A stretch of 64,000 bases of DNA, taken from Marinibium conchae (GTDB taxonomy: Bacteria; Pseudomonadota; Gammaproteobacteria; Enterobacterales; Alteromonadaceae). A program made the translations under genes and the position numbers. The stretch covers positions 558,001-622,000 of the forward strand of contig NZ_JADNRN010000001.1 of NCBI RefSeq assembly GCF_015595035.1, given 5' to 3'. Position 1 is the first letter of the stretch. Every line of letters starts with the position of its first letter. Below, piece after piece: positions 1 through 8,135 of this stretch. A model generated the notes under the pieces. It made no database searches and had not been told where the DNA came from. It saw nothing but the letters and a program-made list of their open reading frames with translations.

Positions 1-1
1 T

Positions 2-343
2 TTAGAATTAACTGAATATATTAATATAATTAAAAGTTGTGGTTTTGTTATTATGAACCACAAAAGGCAACAGGCTCTAGGCAATATTGTGATCATGCTT
101 TATTTGGGGGCAAAAGTGTTTTTGAATCAAGCTTCACCCGCACTCCTATACTTGAAAAACCTGGGTTTTGTTATTTTTAGTATTGAAGAGCTTAAAGAGC
201 AGCCGTCTCTACTTAGCGGTAAACTATCGCAAAGAGAAGTTAATTTAAATCGAGAGAAACTTAAATTGACATGGTCACATAGTGTTATAAAAAAGAGAAC
301 TGAATCACTAGTACAGTTAGCCTTGCTGCCAGATAAGGAGTAG
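2..343 (+). CDS. C-terminal part of a WecF-like glycosyltransferase (Glyco_transf_56), truncated by window edge
   Basis: The reading frame is open from the second base of the window to a TAG at 341-343, so only the last 113 residues are present and the true start lies upstream. The stretch around NHKRQQALGNI, followed by LLYLKNLGFVIFSIEEL, resembles the C-terminal half of TDP-Fuc4NAc:lipid II Fuc4NAc transferases (WecF family), which add a 4-acetamido-4,6-dideoxy sugar to a lipid-linked glycan on the cytoplasmic face of the inner membrane. It sits just before a polymerase gene in a polysaccharide cluster, as expected for such a transferase. The internal ATG at 53 is not the start. The family call is from memory of motifs; another glycosyltransferase family is possible. 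Confidence 0.55.
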   Translation, partial: LELTEYINIIKSCGFVIMNHKRQQALGNIVIMLYLGAKVFLNQASPALLYLKNLGFVIFSIEELKEQPSLLSGKLSQREVNLNREKLKLTWSHSVIKKRTESLVQLALLPDKE

Positions 344-467
344 ACTTTTTGTTTTCTCCCACTTTAACTAATTGCATTTTATTATTGTTTTTAAGTAATT
401 TGTATTCATTAATGCTGAAAATATCTAACCGAATAGAAGTGGGGTACGATGTTGGTCTTAAATTATT

Positions 468-1646
468 ATGACTAAATTTGTCCTTGTTGCATATATATTG
501 TTTTCATTGATTATCTCTTACTTAGGGGTTTCATACGATATGATACCGACCCCATTTTCCTACAATCAATTAGTTTCAATTGAGGAGTTATGGGGTACTG
601 TAATTATTCTACTCTCATCATTGTTATTGTATGGTGTTTCATACAGATGTTTTGATTATAAACATAAACATAAACATAAACATAAACATTCAACTAACAA
701 CTTAATTTCTGTAAATGTAAGTAAAAATAACCACTTTTTTGTCGTGAAGAAGCGTACCTTATACTGTTGGTTTTTCCAGCTCATTATCGTCTTATATTTT
801 TTAAGTCAGTTTATTACTAATTTTGATGATTACTTATCTAGCAATGCGCATATTAAAAGGATTTTTGAAGGTAAATTCAGTCAGTTTTTCTTAATAATCC
901 AATGCTTTCTTGTGTTTTTAACTAAGGGGTGGACTAGAACGTTGATTGCTACGTTTTCGTTGTTATTGGCTTTTTGTGTTGCTTGGTTTGACGGTAGTCG
1001 ATCTGCACTAATTCCGTTATTTGGACTTGTAATCTCTGCGTACATGGAAAAGAAGTATCTGAAGACTACCTTTTTTGTTTTTATTTTGACATATATGTTC
1101 GTGTTTTCTATGGGAGTAAGGACGGTTGATGACAAACTTAGCGTATTTACCTTTTTTGGTTATTTATTTGAATCTTTAGTTAACTTTTTTATTATTTTTG
1201 CAGGCTCTATAGGTTACCTCACAAGCTTTTCTATACTGCACTTTACTTACGTTAATGAAACCCAAAAAGGTTTGTTTGGAATTCATGATTTATTATATAG
1301 CCTTTCCCCTTTTCCATCATTTGTATTTAAACCAGCTATTGTTAACGAGGAATTATGGAAAATAGATAGCGCGAGAGTCATAGGGGGGGCGGGTGAAATT
1401 TACAGGGTGTCAATCCTTTTGTTTTATTGTACGTTTATTTTTTTCGCATGGCTTACTAATAAAATAGATCGAATGTCGACCATTCACATCAAATTAATAT
1501 CAGTTTCAATCTTTACTTTATCTATGGTTGTATTTTTTCAGTATAGCTTGAGAACTGTCCACTGGTTCTACTACTTGCTTATGTTGTTTATATTTATTGA
1601 TTATAAACTGTCAAAAAAACGAACCATAAAGCCTACAATTAGATGA
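468..1646 (+). CDS. Wzy-like O-antigen / polysaccharide repeat-unit polymerase
   Basis: The 392-residue protein is very hydrophobic, with roughly ten predicted membrane segments spread over its whole length and a larger loop region around residues 210-300. Proteins of this size and topology inside a glycosyltransferase cluster are usually Wzy polymerases, which link lipid-borne repeat units in the periplasm; sequence conservation in the family is too low for a motif-based proof. Residues 65-74 are five Lys-His pairs in the first cytoplasmic loop, encoded by a 6-bp tandem repeat. The DNA is clearly AT-rich compared with the housekeeping half of the window, typical of transferred polysaccharide genes. 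An O-antigen ligase-type protein is the main alternative. Confidence 0.65.
   Translation: MTKFVLVAYILFSLIISYLGVSYDMIPTPFSYNQLVSIEELWGTVIILLSSLLLYGVSYRCFDYKHKHKHKHKHSTNNLISVNVSKNNHFFVVKKRTLYCWFFQLIIVLYFLSQFITNFDDYLSSNAHIKRIFEGKFSQFFLIIQCFLVFLTKGWTRTLIATFSLLLAFCVAWFDGSRSALIPLFGLVISAYMEKKYLKTTFFVFILTYMFVFSMGVRTVDDKLSVFTFFGYLFESLVNFFIIFAGSIGYLTSFSILHFTYVNETQKGLFGIHDLLYSLSPFPSFVFKPAIVNEELWKIDSARVIGGAGEIYRVSILLFYCTFIFFAWLTNKIDRMSTIHIKLISVSIFTLSMVVFFQYSLRTVHWFYYLLMLFIFIDYKLSKKRTIKPTIR
660..689 (+). repeat. Hexanucleotide tandem repeat (AAACAT x5) inside the polymerase gene
   Basis: Five perfect copies of the 6-bp unit AAACAT lie in frame in the Wzy-like gene and encode five Lys-His dipeptides. Because the unit is a multiple of three, gain or loss of copies would change the loop length by two residues each without a frameshift. 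Confidence 0.95.
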
Positions 1647-1752
1647 GCTACTAGACTGGTACGGTATATTAGTTGATATTGGTTGTTTTCACTTTGCAGA
1701 CGTACATGAAATAAACTTCAGCTAATCAGAGATGAGATAAAAGAGAAATATC

Positions 1753-2679
1753 ATGAAAGAAGTAAAACACAGTAAAGGTCTAAAAATAGCAGTTGTCTTT
1801 TTCGCATTTAATAGACCTGATAAATTGAAAAATACTATTAAATCATATCTCAGTTGTTTTAATGCACAAACAGATGATATTTTTGTTTACATTGATGGCC
1901 CTAGAAATTTGAAAGAACGAGTTCTTACTAATGAGTGTTTTCAAGTATCGTCCGAGTTGATCTCTCAAGCAACAATTATTTCAAGGGAAGATAATTTGGG
2001 GCTCAAACATTCTATTCATGGTGGTATATCTGATGTTTTGAAGCAATATGAGGCTGTAATAGTTATTGAAGATGATTTGAAGTTAGAGCCAGAGTTTTAC
2101 AACTATATGCGGACTGGGTTAATTAAATACGATGGGAATGAAAAGGTCTATCAAATATCGGGTTATAACTATAACCCTGAAGAAGGGACAGATGCGTTTT
2201 TTTTACCTATAATAACCTCTTGGGGCTGGGCTACATGGAGAAGTAGGTGGAAGGGTTTTGATTTGACTACAAATTACCAGTCTTTATTAATGACAAAAAG
2301 TGATAAGAAAAGATATAACTTTGGTGGGTCGTTTAATTTTTCAAGGATGATTAGTTTGGAATACAGTGGAAAAATAAGCTCTTGGGCCATTCGGTGGTAT
2401 TCTTATGTTTACTCGTATAATGGTTTGACACTATATCCACCACAAAGCTTGGTCGTCAATGATGGTTTTAATGATGGAGGTACTCATTCATCTTATACTT
2501 CAAGTGAATTGTTTTCATCAGCCAACTCCTACGCTACATCCAATATCGATTATCCAGATGTTGTTCAACTGTGTGAATTTAAGGTTAGATCCTTACAAAA
2601 GCATTTTAGAAAACGTTTAAATAGAAAGATATTAGGTTACATCAAATCTCTTCTAAAAAGAGTCTTCCATGTTAAATAG
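1753..2679 (+). CDS. Glycosyltransferase, GNT-I/GT2-like fold
   Basis: The 308-residue soluble protein starts with a nucleotide-sugar binding type strand (IAVVFFAFNRPDKL, residues 12-25) and carries an acidic VIEDDLKLEP motif at residues 104-113, a position that normally coordinates the metal and sugar diphosphate. A conserved-looking SWGWATW stretch follows at residues 156-162. This combination is common in transferases of O-antigen clusters with a GNT-I-like GT-A fold. The start ATG at 1753 is preceded by AAAAGAGAAAT. The gene overlaps the next by 11 bp, indicating one transcript. Donor and acceptor sugars cannot be read from the sequence. Confidence 0.75.
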   Translation: MKEVKHSKGLKIAVVFFAFNRPDKLKNTIKSYLSCFNAQTDDIFVYIDGPRNLKERVLTNECFQVSSELISQATIISREDNLGLKHSIHGGISDVLKQYEAVIVIEDDLKLEPEFYNYMRTGLIKYDGNEKVYQISGYNYNPEEGTDAFFLPIITSWGWATWRSRWKGFDLTTNYQSLLMTKSDKKRYNFGGSFNFSRMISLEYSGKISSWAIRWYSYVYSYNGLTLYPPQSLVVNDGFNDGGTHSSYTSSELFSSANSYATSNIDYPDVVQLCEFKVRSLQKHFRKRLNRKILGYIKSLLKRVFHVK

Positions 2680-3409
2680 TCTGAAGGGAAACCTCAAAGA
2701 GTTAGCAAAAAGCAAGTTAGGTCTGGCGATGCTGCGTGGTTATTATTTCATAATAGGTTCTATGGGGTATTTTTATAGATATAAATATTTTTTTAAATGT
2801 ACCATATCAAGAACTGCGCGAGTAACTGGCTGGAAACAAGTTTCATTAGGTCGTAATGTGGTTATTTGCAATCGTACGTGGCTGAATGTTAACCATCGAG
2901 ATAGTCAAGGCATAAAGGCTATTACTATTGGTGATAATTCATTTATTGGTGAAAATAATTTTTTAACTGCAGGAGCACATATTACCATTGGTGCATATGC
3001 GTTAACTACGTCGAATTGTTCATTTATTGGTGCATCTCATAATATTGACTCGGTCATGACTCCTTACATCAGAACAGGAGTGGATAGTGAAAATATAATA
3101 CAAGTCGGGGTTAATTGTTTTTTCGGCTACGGCTCAACCGTTATCGGTAATGTGAGTATCGGTCACGGTTCAATTATTGGTGCTAAATCAGTTGTCTTAC
3201 ACGATATTCCACCTTTTTCCATTGTCGTTGGTAATCCAGCAAAAGTAATCAAAAGGTATGATTTTTCATCTCAAAAATGGGTAAAAACAGATATAGATGA
3301 ATCCTTAATTCCGAGTCAAGAGGAGTATTTAGAGTTAGTGGAGAAAGGTAATGATTTAATCTTGATGCCTTATATTTTGGCAGCAAAAAATTTCAGTAGT
3401 ATCATTTAA
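2669..3409 (+). CDS. Hexapeptide-repeat (LbH) acyltransferase
   Basis: The 246-residue protein contains many [LIV]-G-x4 turns from about residue 65 to 195 (for example ITIGDNSFIGENN and VSIGHGSIIGAKSVV), the signature of a left-handed beta-helix, and ends the helix with PPFSIVVGNPAKVIKRYD, which is typical of the WbbJ/WcaF/LacA group of O-acetyltransferases. It probably acetylates a sugar of the polysaccharide using acetyl-CoA in the cytoplasm. The reading frame begins inside the end of the preceding glycosyltransferase (11-bp overlap). The final 45 residues after the helix are not family-typical and have no recognised domain. Confidence 0.8.
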   Translation: MLNSLKGNLKELAKSKLGLAMLRGYYFIIGSMGYFYRYKYFFKCTISRTARVTGWKQVSLGRNVVICNRTWLNVNHRDSQGIKAITIGDNSFIGENNFLTAGAHITIGAYALTTSNCSFIGASHNIDSVMTPYIRTGVDSENIIQVGVNCFFGYGSTVIGNVSIGHGSIIGAKSVVLHDIPPFSIVVGNPAKVIKRYDFSSQKWVKTDIDESLIPSQEEYLELVEKGNDLILMPYILAAKNFSSII

Positions 3410-3428
3410 TTATAGAAAAGGCTCAATT

Positions 3429-4358
3429 TTGAATGAAGTTATCGTAACCGGTTGTTTTGGCTTTATTGGAAGCAACCTTGTAAATAAACTTTCTCAGCAA
3501 GACTGCGATGTATACGGTATTGGTAATGGAAGTGAGAAAAAATTAAGTCATAATTTTATAAGTGGCTATGTTGATTTCAATAACCTTAATAAACTTCTTA
3601 AGCTAATGAAGGGTAAACCTAAGACTATTTATCATCTTGCTGGTGGCTCTTCGGTCGGGACCGCAGTGGACAACCCTTTCGAAGACTTTTGTAAAAGTGT
3701 CAATACTGCTTCATTATTATTCGAATGGGTTCGTGTAAATTCACCGGAAACTAATGTGATTGTTGCGTCGAGTGCTGCTGTATACGGCAGTCACTCAGGT
3801 GGAAAGCTCTCGGAAAACTCAAGAGTTAACCCTTATTCTAATTATGGTTACCACAAAGAGATGATTGAGCGTCTAGCTTCGATGTATCGTTCAAATCATA
3901 ATTTAAAAATTACCGCTTTAAGGATATTTTCAGTTTATGGTAACGGCTTAAAAAAGCAATTGCTTTGGGATACGTGTAATAGACTCAGAAATATAGAAAA
4001 CTCAACAACCTTAACTTGTTTTGGAACAGGTAATGAGGAGCGGGATTGGATTCACATCAGTGACGTTTGTGATGGTCTCTATACTCTTGGTAGTTTGGGG
4101 AACCTAAGTCCCTCGGTCGTAAATATGGGGACGGGAAAGAAACATACCGTAGCGGAACTTATTTCGCTTTTATGCAAACATTGGTTCAACGGTCAAGTTG
4201 ACATTGACATTGTTTTTAACAATTTATCTCGAGCTGGCGATCCATTTTCTTTAGTTTCAGATTGCGAGTTTAAAGATAGCCTATGTGAAAAATACAAAGT
4301 TAAATTAGATGAGGGTGTTGCTCAGTATGTCAATTGGTACAAACAAAATCATGAATAA
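3429..4358 (+). CDS. NAD-dependent nucleotide-sugar epimerase/dehydratase (extended SDR)
   Basis: The protein of 309 residues has the Rossmann motif VTGCFGFIGSNL at residues 6-17, a conserved SSAAVYG segment and a YGYHK active-site Tyr-x3-Lys, placing it in the GalE/RmlB-like extended SDR family. It should interconvert or dehydrate a nucleotide-activated sugar for the cluster. The frame opens with TTG at 3429, preceded by an AAAGG ribosome-binding sequence about nine bases upstream; no ATG in frame lies near, so TTG is the chosen start. The 3' end overlaps the next gene by 8 bp. The exact substrate is not determinable. Confidence 0.75.
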   Translation: MNEVIVTGCFGFIGSNLVNKLSQQDCDVYGIGNGSEKKLSHNFISGYVDFNNLNKLLKLMKGKPKTIYHLAGGSSVGTAVDNPFEDFCKSVNTASLLFEWVRVNSPETNVIVASSAAVYGSHSGGKLSENSRVNPYSNYGYHKEMIERLASMYRSNHNLKITALRIFSVYGNGLKKQLLWDTCNRLRNIENSTTLTCFGTGNEERDWIHISDVCDGLYTLGSLGNLSPSVVNMGTGKKHTVAELISLLCKHWFNGQVDIDIVFNNLSRAGDPFSLVSDCEFKDSLCEKYKVKLDEGVAQYVNWYKQNHE

Positions 4359-5496
4359 TAGACATATAAGACTGGGGATTTTTTTTCCATCTCCAAAACT
4401 ATGGATGGGCGGAGCAAATTATTACTTAAGATTAGTGACATTACTCGCTGAATATTCGACCAATATCAAAGTAATAGTTTTCATGTCCCGTGATATTGAT
4501 AGCGATTTTGCAGAGTTGCTCTCATCCATGAATAATGTTCAGCTAGTTTATGTTAAATCTACTCAGCAAAAATTAATTGAGGTTTTATCTGCAGTTCTTC
4601 TTGGTAAAGATAAGGCTATTTCTCTTTTAGCTGAGAAACACAATATTGATGTTTTTTACAGCAACGCTACCTTTTTTGGATGGAACTTTAAAACTCCCGT
4701 TTTATATTGGATCCCTGACCTACAGCACATATATCTCCCGAAAATGTTTTCAATGCTGAAAAAACTAAAACGAAATATTGGCTTTTTAGCGCAAGCAAAG
4801 TTTTCATCTGGTATTGTTTTAAGTAGTTACGATGCTAAAAATAGTTTTTTAAAAACTTATGCAACTCCAGAGGATAAGTTGTTTGTTGTAAGGTTTGCTG
4901 TCAAGGCAGCAAGTGTACCCCAAAAAGATATTGAAGCCGTAAAAGAAAAGTACCAACTTGAAGATAAGTATATATTCTTACCCAATCAATATTGGCCTCA
5001 TAAAAACCATGAAGTTGTTTTGCGAGCTATTGAGTTTCTCCGATCGAAGGGGGAAAAATCATTTCAGATTGTTTCTACAGGTAGCACTGAGTCGGAGTCA
5101 TTTAAAAAATGCGAAACACTCATTCGAGCTATGGAAATCACGTCGGCTGAATACAGTGTTCTCGGTTTAGTACCTGGTAGTGATGTTCTAGCTTTAATGG
5201 CTGGAAGTTCTTTCGTTCTCAACCCGTCTTTATTTGAAGGTTGGAGTAGTACTGTCGAAGAAGCTAAAGCTCTCAATAAGAAGATGATTCTTTCCGATAT
5301 CCCTATACATAGAGAGCAAGAGCCAAAACATGGTGAATTCTTGTTTTTCGATCCCCAAAATATCGAATCACTTGCTGTATTAATTTGCTCAACTACAAAG
5401 ACAAAAGTGATGCCTACCGCCCAACCCGAACTTGATTTGCAGAAACGTTTTTTTGACGAACTGGAATATGCGATAAAATCGGTAGTATTCAAATAA
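4351..5496 (+). CDS. Glycosyltransferase, GT4/GT-B family
   Basis: The chosen ATG at 4351 gives a 381-residue protein beginning MNNRHIRLGIFFPSPKLWMG; the frame is open to an upstream ATG at 4309, but that lies deep inside the preceding epimerase gene. The C-terminal half carries the GT4 signature region: FLPNQYWPHKNHEVVLRA, LGLVPGSDVLALMAGSS and the E-x7-E element FEGWSSTVEEAKAL that binds the nucleotide sugar. It is a retaining glycosyltransferase probably adding one residue of the repeat unit in the cytoplasm. The 8-bp overlap with the epimerase indicates translational coupling. Confidence 0.85.
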   Translation: MNNRHIRLGIFFPSPKLWMGGANYYLRLVTLLAEYSTNIKVIVFMSRDIDSDFAELLSSMNNVQLVYVKSTQQKLIEVLSAVLLGKDKAISLLAEKHNIDVFYSNATFFGWNFKTPVLYWIPDLQHIYLPKMFSMLKKLKRNIGFLAQAKFSSGIVLSSYDAKNSFLKTYATPEDKLFVVRFAVKAASVPQKDIEAVKEKYQLEDKYIFLPNQYWPHKNHEVVLRAIEFLRSKGEKSFQIVSTGSTESESFKKCETLIRAMEITSAEYSVLGLVPGSDVLALMAGSSFVLNPSLFEGWSSTVEEAKALNKKMILSDIPIHREQEPKHGEFLFFDPQNIESLAVLICSTTKTKVMPTAQPELDLQKRFFDELEYAIKSVVFK

Positions 5497-5606
5497 TAAG
5501 CTAAAAAACTAAAACGATTGTCTATTATATGGTTAAGGTGAATTGTCTAATTTATTTTAAGGCGAGTGAACTTTATACCCATTGTATATTTGGAAATATT
5601 TATTAA

Positions 5607-6350
5607 ATGAAAGTGTCAATCATTACAGTATGCTTTAATTCTGAGAAAACAATTGAAGATACTATAAAATCAGTTCAATCTCAGACTTATCCTACAATTG
5701 AATATATTATTATTGATGGTAATTCTAACGATTGTACCAACGAAATTGTGTCAAAATATAAAGATGTCGTTAAAGTACATGTTAGCGAACTTGATAATGG
5801 ACTTTATGATGCGATGAACAAAGGTATTAAGTTAGCGACTGGGGATATTGTTGGTGTGCTGAATTCAGATGATATCCTCGCAAGCGATGAAACTGTTCTT
5901 AATTTGGTTTCAGCCATTGGTAATAGCGATGGTATATATGGTGATATCGGTTTTTATTCAGAGCATGATTTTTCAATTAAGAAAAGACGTTATTCATCTG
6001 CTGGATTTAAAAAATCAAAGTTCTCACGTGGAATGATGCCTGCTCATCCTTCTTTTTACGCAAAAAAAGAGTGTTATGAAAAAGCAGGTTTGTACCGTAC
6101 TGATTTTAAGATAGCTGCTGATTTTGATATGCTTTTGAGGATTTTTTCGTTGCCAAATACCTCTTTTACCTATTTGGACGAAGAAATTGTAAAAATGCGT
6201 TTAGGAGGGGTTAGCACCTCTGGTTTTATGTCGAATTACACTCTGAACAAAGAAATATTGGCGTCCTGCCGGAGCAACGGAATAAAAGCAAATTGGTTTT
6301 CTATTATGTCTAAGTATCCGAGTAAAATCATGGGTTATATTTTTAAATGA
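5607..6350 (+). CDS. Family 2 glycosyltransferase (GT-A)
   Basis: The 247-residue protein is a compact GT2 enzyme: MKVSIITVCFNSEKTI at the N-terminus, the ESxSQTYP-type helix SVQSQTYPTIEYIIIDGNS, and a metal-binding VLNSDDIL (residues 90-97) in place of the DXD motif. It resembles WcaE/WbbD-like transferases. It follows a 110-bp AT-rich gap that contains no recognised gene, and its stop overlaps the ATG of the next gene (ATGA at 6347-6350), so it is co-translated with the downstream reductase. Confidence 0.85.
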   Translation: MKVSIITVCFNSEKTIEDTIKSVQSQTYPTIEYIIIDGNSNDCTNEIVSKYKDVVKVHVSELDNGLYDAMNKGIKLATGDIVGVLNSDDILASDETVLNLVSAIGNSDGIYGDIGFYSEHDFSIKKRRYSSAGFKKSKFSRGMMPAHPSFYAKKECYEKAGLYRTDFKIAADFDMLLRIFSLPNTSFTYLDEEIVKMRLGGVSTSGFMSNYTLNKEILASCRSNGIKANWFSIMSKYPSKIMGYIFK

Positions 6351-7309
6351 TATTGCTTACTGGAGGAACTGGATTTGTTGGTAAGGCATTGCTTGATGCT
6401 TTAAAGAATAGAAACGTACGATGTTTAGGAAGGCGGAAGCCTTCAATAATAGCAAGCACTTCATTCTTTGAGAGCGAAATTAATGCCAACACCGATTTTG
6501 CCGTTGCTTTGCAAGATACGAATGTACTTATTCACTGCGCTGCTCGTGTTCATATTATGAGTGATAGCGCAACAAATCCATTAGAGGCGTTTCGAGAGAT
6601 AAATACCTACGGTACGCTTAATCTTGCTCAGCAAGCCTCGGATGCTGGTGTAAAACGTTTTATCTTTATTAGTTCAATCAAAGTGAACGGCGAATCAACC
6701 GAGCCACATTCTCCGTTCAGGCCTGATGACCAATTTGTACCTACCGATCCTTACGGTTTAAGTAAGTATGAAGCTGAAGTTGGATTACGCGAAATTGCAA
6801 AAAATACGGGCATGGAGGTTGTAATAATTCGTCCACCATTAGTTTATGGTCCTGGAGTCAAGGCAAACTTTGCTTCCATGATGAAATGGATGAACAAAGG
6901 GGTTCCATTGCCACTAGGTGGTATTAGAGGGAACAAACGAAGCTTAGTGTCTGTAGATAATTTAGTTCATTTAATTGTCACTTGTATTGAACATTCTAAT
7001 GCGGCGAACCAAACTTTTATGGTGTCTGACGATAATGATGTTTCAACCTCTCAATTATTGGCCAATATGGCAACCGCATTAGGAGCGCCTAATAGATTAT
7101 TGTCTATTCCTAGTACATGGTTTATTTTGGCTGTAAAACTAATGGGTAAGGCTGCTATTGCACAACGTTTATGTGGGTCTTTAGAAGTTGATATATCAAA
7201 AACAAAAGAGATGCTAAACTGGAGGCCACCATGCAGTTCGGCTGAATCTATGAAAAAAACAGCAGATGCTTATCTTGCAACTCTCAGTTCAAATAAAAGA
7301 TATAGATAA
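6347..7309 (+). CDS. WbpV-like nucleotide-sugar 4-epimerase/4-reductase (SDR)
   Basis: This 320-residue SDR has the cofactor motif LLTGGTGFVGKAL at residues 3-15, a FIFISSIKVNG strand with the catalytic Ser, and the active-site YGLSK (Tyr-x3-Lys). The sequence belongs to the group that includes Pseudomonas WbpV and rhizobial WreQ/RfbV, which act after a WbpM-type dehydratase to reduce the 4-keto group and yield UDP-FucNAc or UDP-QuiNAc. A small phosphoglycosyl transferase follows after 3 bp and a WbpM-type dehydratase 0.8 kb on, so the context fits that role. A plain UDP-HexNAc 4-epimerase cannot be excluded. Confidence 0.75.
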   Translation: MILLTGGTGFVGKALLDALKNRNVRCLGRRKPSIIASTSFFESEINANTDFAVALQDTNVLIHCAARVHIMSDSATNPLEAFREINTYGTLNLAQQASDAGVKRFIFISSIKVNGESTEPHSPFRPDDQFVPTDPYGLSKYEAEVGLREIAKNTGMEVVIIRPPLVYGPGVKANFASMMKWMNKGVPLPLGGIRGNKRSLVSVDNLVHLIVTCIEHSNAANQTFMVSDDNDVSTSQLLANMATALGAPNRLLSIPSTWFILAVKLMGKAAIAQRLCGSLEVDISKTKEMLNWRPPCSSAESMKKTADAYLATLSSNKRYR

Positions 7310-7312
7310 CAG

Positions 7313-7885
7313 ATGAATACAATTATAATCCGCGTCCTCGATTTTTTGCTGGCTTTCTTTGGTCTGCTTGCCACTTTTCCAATTTTAATTGTTGTTACCA
7401 TTGTTGGTTACTTTGATACCGGCTCGCCGATCTTTATTCAACAACGCATGGGTAAAAATAAACGGCCATTTAAACTTATTAAATTCCGCACTATGGCGAT
7501 TGAAACCAAATCGGTAGCTAGCCATCTTGCAAGTGCAGCTTCTGTTACTAAATTGGGTGGCTTTTTGCGTAAAACTAAAATAGATGAGTTGCCTCAGTTA
7601 ATTAATGTTTTGAGAGGGGAGATGAGTTTTGTAGGCCCTCGGCCAAATTTGTTTAATCAGGATGAATTAATTTTTGAACGCGATAGCCGAGGTGTTTATG
7701 CTGTATTGCCTGGTATTACTGGGCTGGCGCAGGTTCGTACTATTGATATGTCTACGCCTAAACTGCTTGCAGAAACTGATCAAAAGATGATTTCTGAACT
7801 GTCATTAATCCATTACTTCAAATTCATTATTATGACTATAACTGGGAAAGGCTCGGGTGACAGAGTAAAAAGCGACAATCAATAG
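7313..7885 (+). CDS. Small (PglC-type) polyprenyl-phosphate phosphoglycosyl transferase
   Basis: The 190-residue protein has one N-terminal hydrophobic segment (residues 5-29) expected to form a re-entrant helix, then the bacterial sugar transferase core: FIQQRMGKNKRPFKLIKFRTM, the catalytic Asp-Glu pair in KIDELPQ, and MSFVGPRP. The size equals the minimal monotopic PGT domain, as in Campylobacter PglC, rather than the large WbaP form. It should transfer a phospho-sugar from a UDP-sugar to undecaprenyl phosphate and so start assembly of the repeat unit. It is probably coupled to the WbpV-like reductase 3 bp upstream, which would make its donor. Confidence 0.9.
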   Translation: MNTIIIRVLDFLLAFFGLLATFPILIVVTIVGYFDTGSPIFIQQRMGKNKRPFKLIKFRTMAIETKSVASHLASAASVTKLGGFLRKTKIDELPQLINVLRGEMSFVGPRPNLFNQDELIFERDSRGVYAVLPGITGLAQVRTIDMSTPKLLAETDQKMISELSLIHYFKFIIMTITGKGSGDRVKSDNQ

Positions 7886-7897
7886 TGAATAGGTAAG

Positions 7898-7932
7898 TGA
7901 TGGTACTCTAAATTTAAGTACCATCATTGTGT
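7898..7932 (+). terminator. Hairpin after the phosphoglycosyl transferase gene, possible terminator
   Basis: A perfect 10-bp stem, TGATGGTACT (7898-7907) with AGTACCATCA (7917-7926), has a 9-nt loop and is followed by the T-rich TTGTGTCATTT. The T run is weak, so termination may be partial. It separates the glycosyltransferase operon from the dehydratase gene. Confidence 0.45.
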
Positions 7933-8135
7933 CATTTCGACTAATAGGATTACATCATTACTTTTACTGTAACTGGTGCTAGAATGTGAAAGTGTTTAAT
8001 TGTCATAAATGAATCTGATTAATTTTTATGGTAATTAAAATAGTGTCCAGCTTCAGCATTTTATGTTTATTCTATTGGACGCTATGTTTATAAAGCGCCC
8101 TACATCGGTAGTCTAAAAATTAGAAGAGTTCAAAA

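Noticed and set aside
7886-8135. JUMPstart/ops element before the dehydratase gene
   Set aside because: No GGCGGTAGCGT-like ops core is present in this gap; if the cluster has one it lies before the window.
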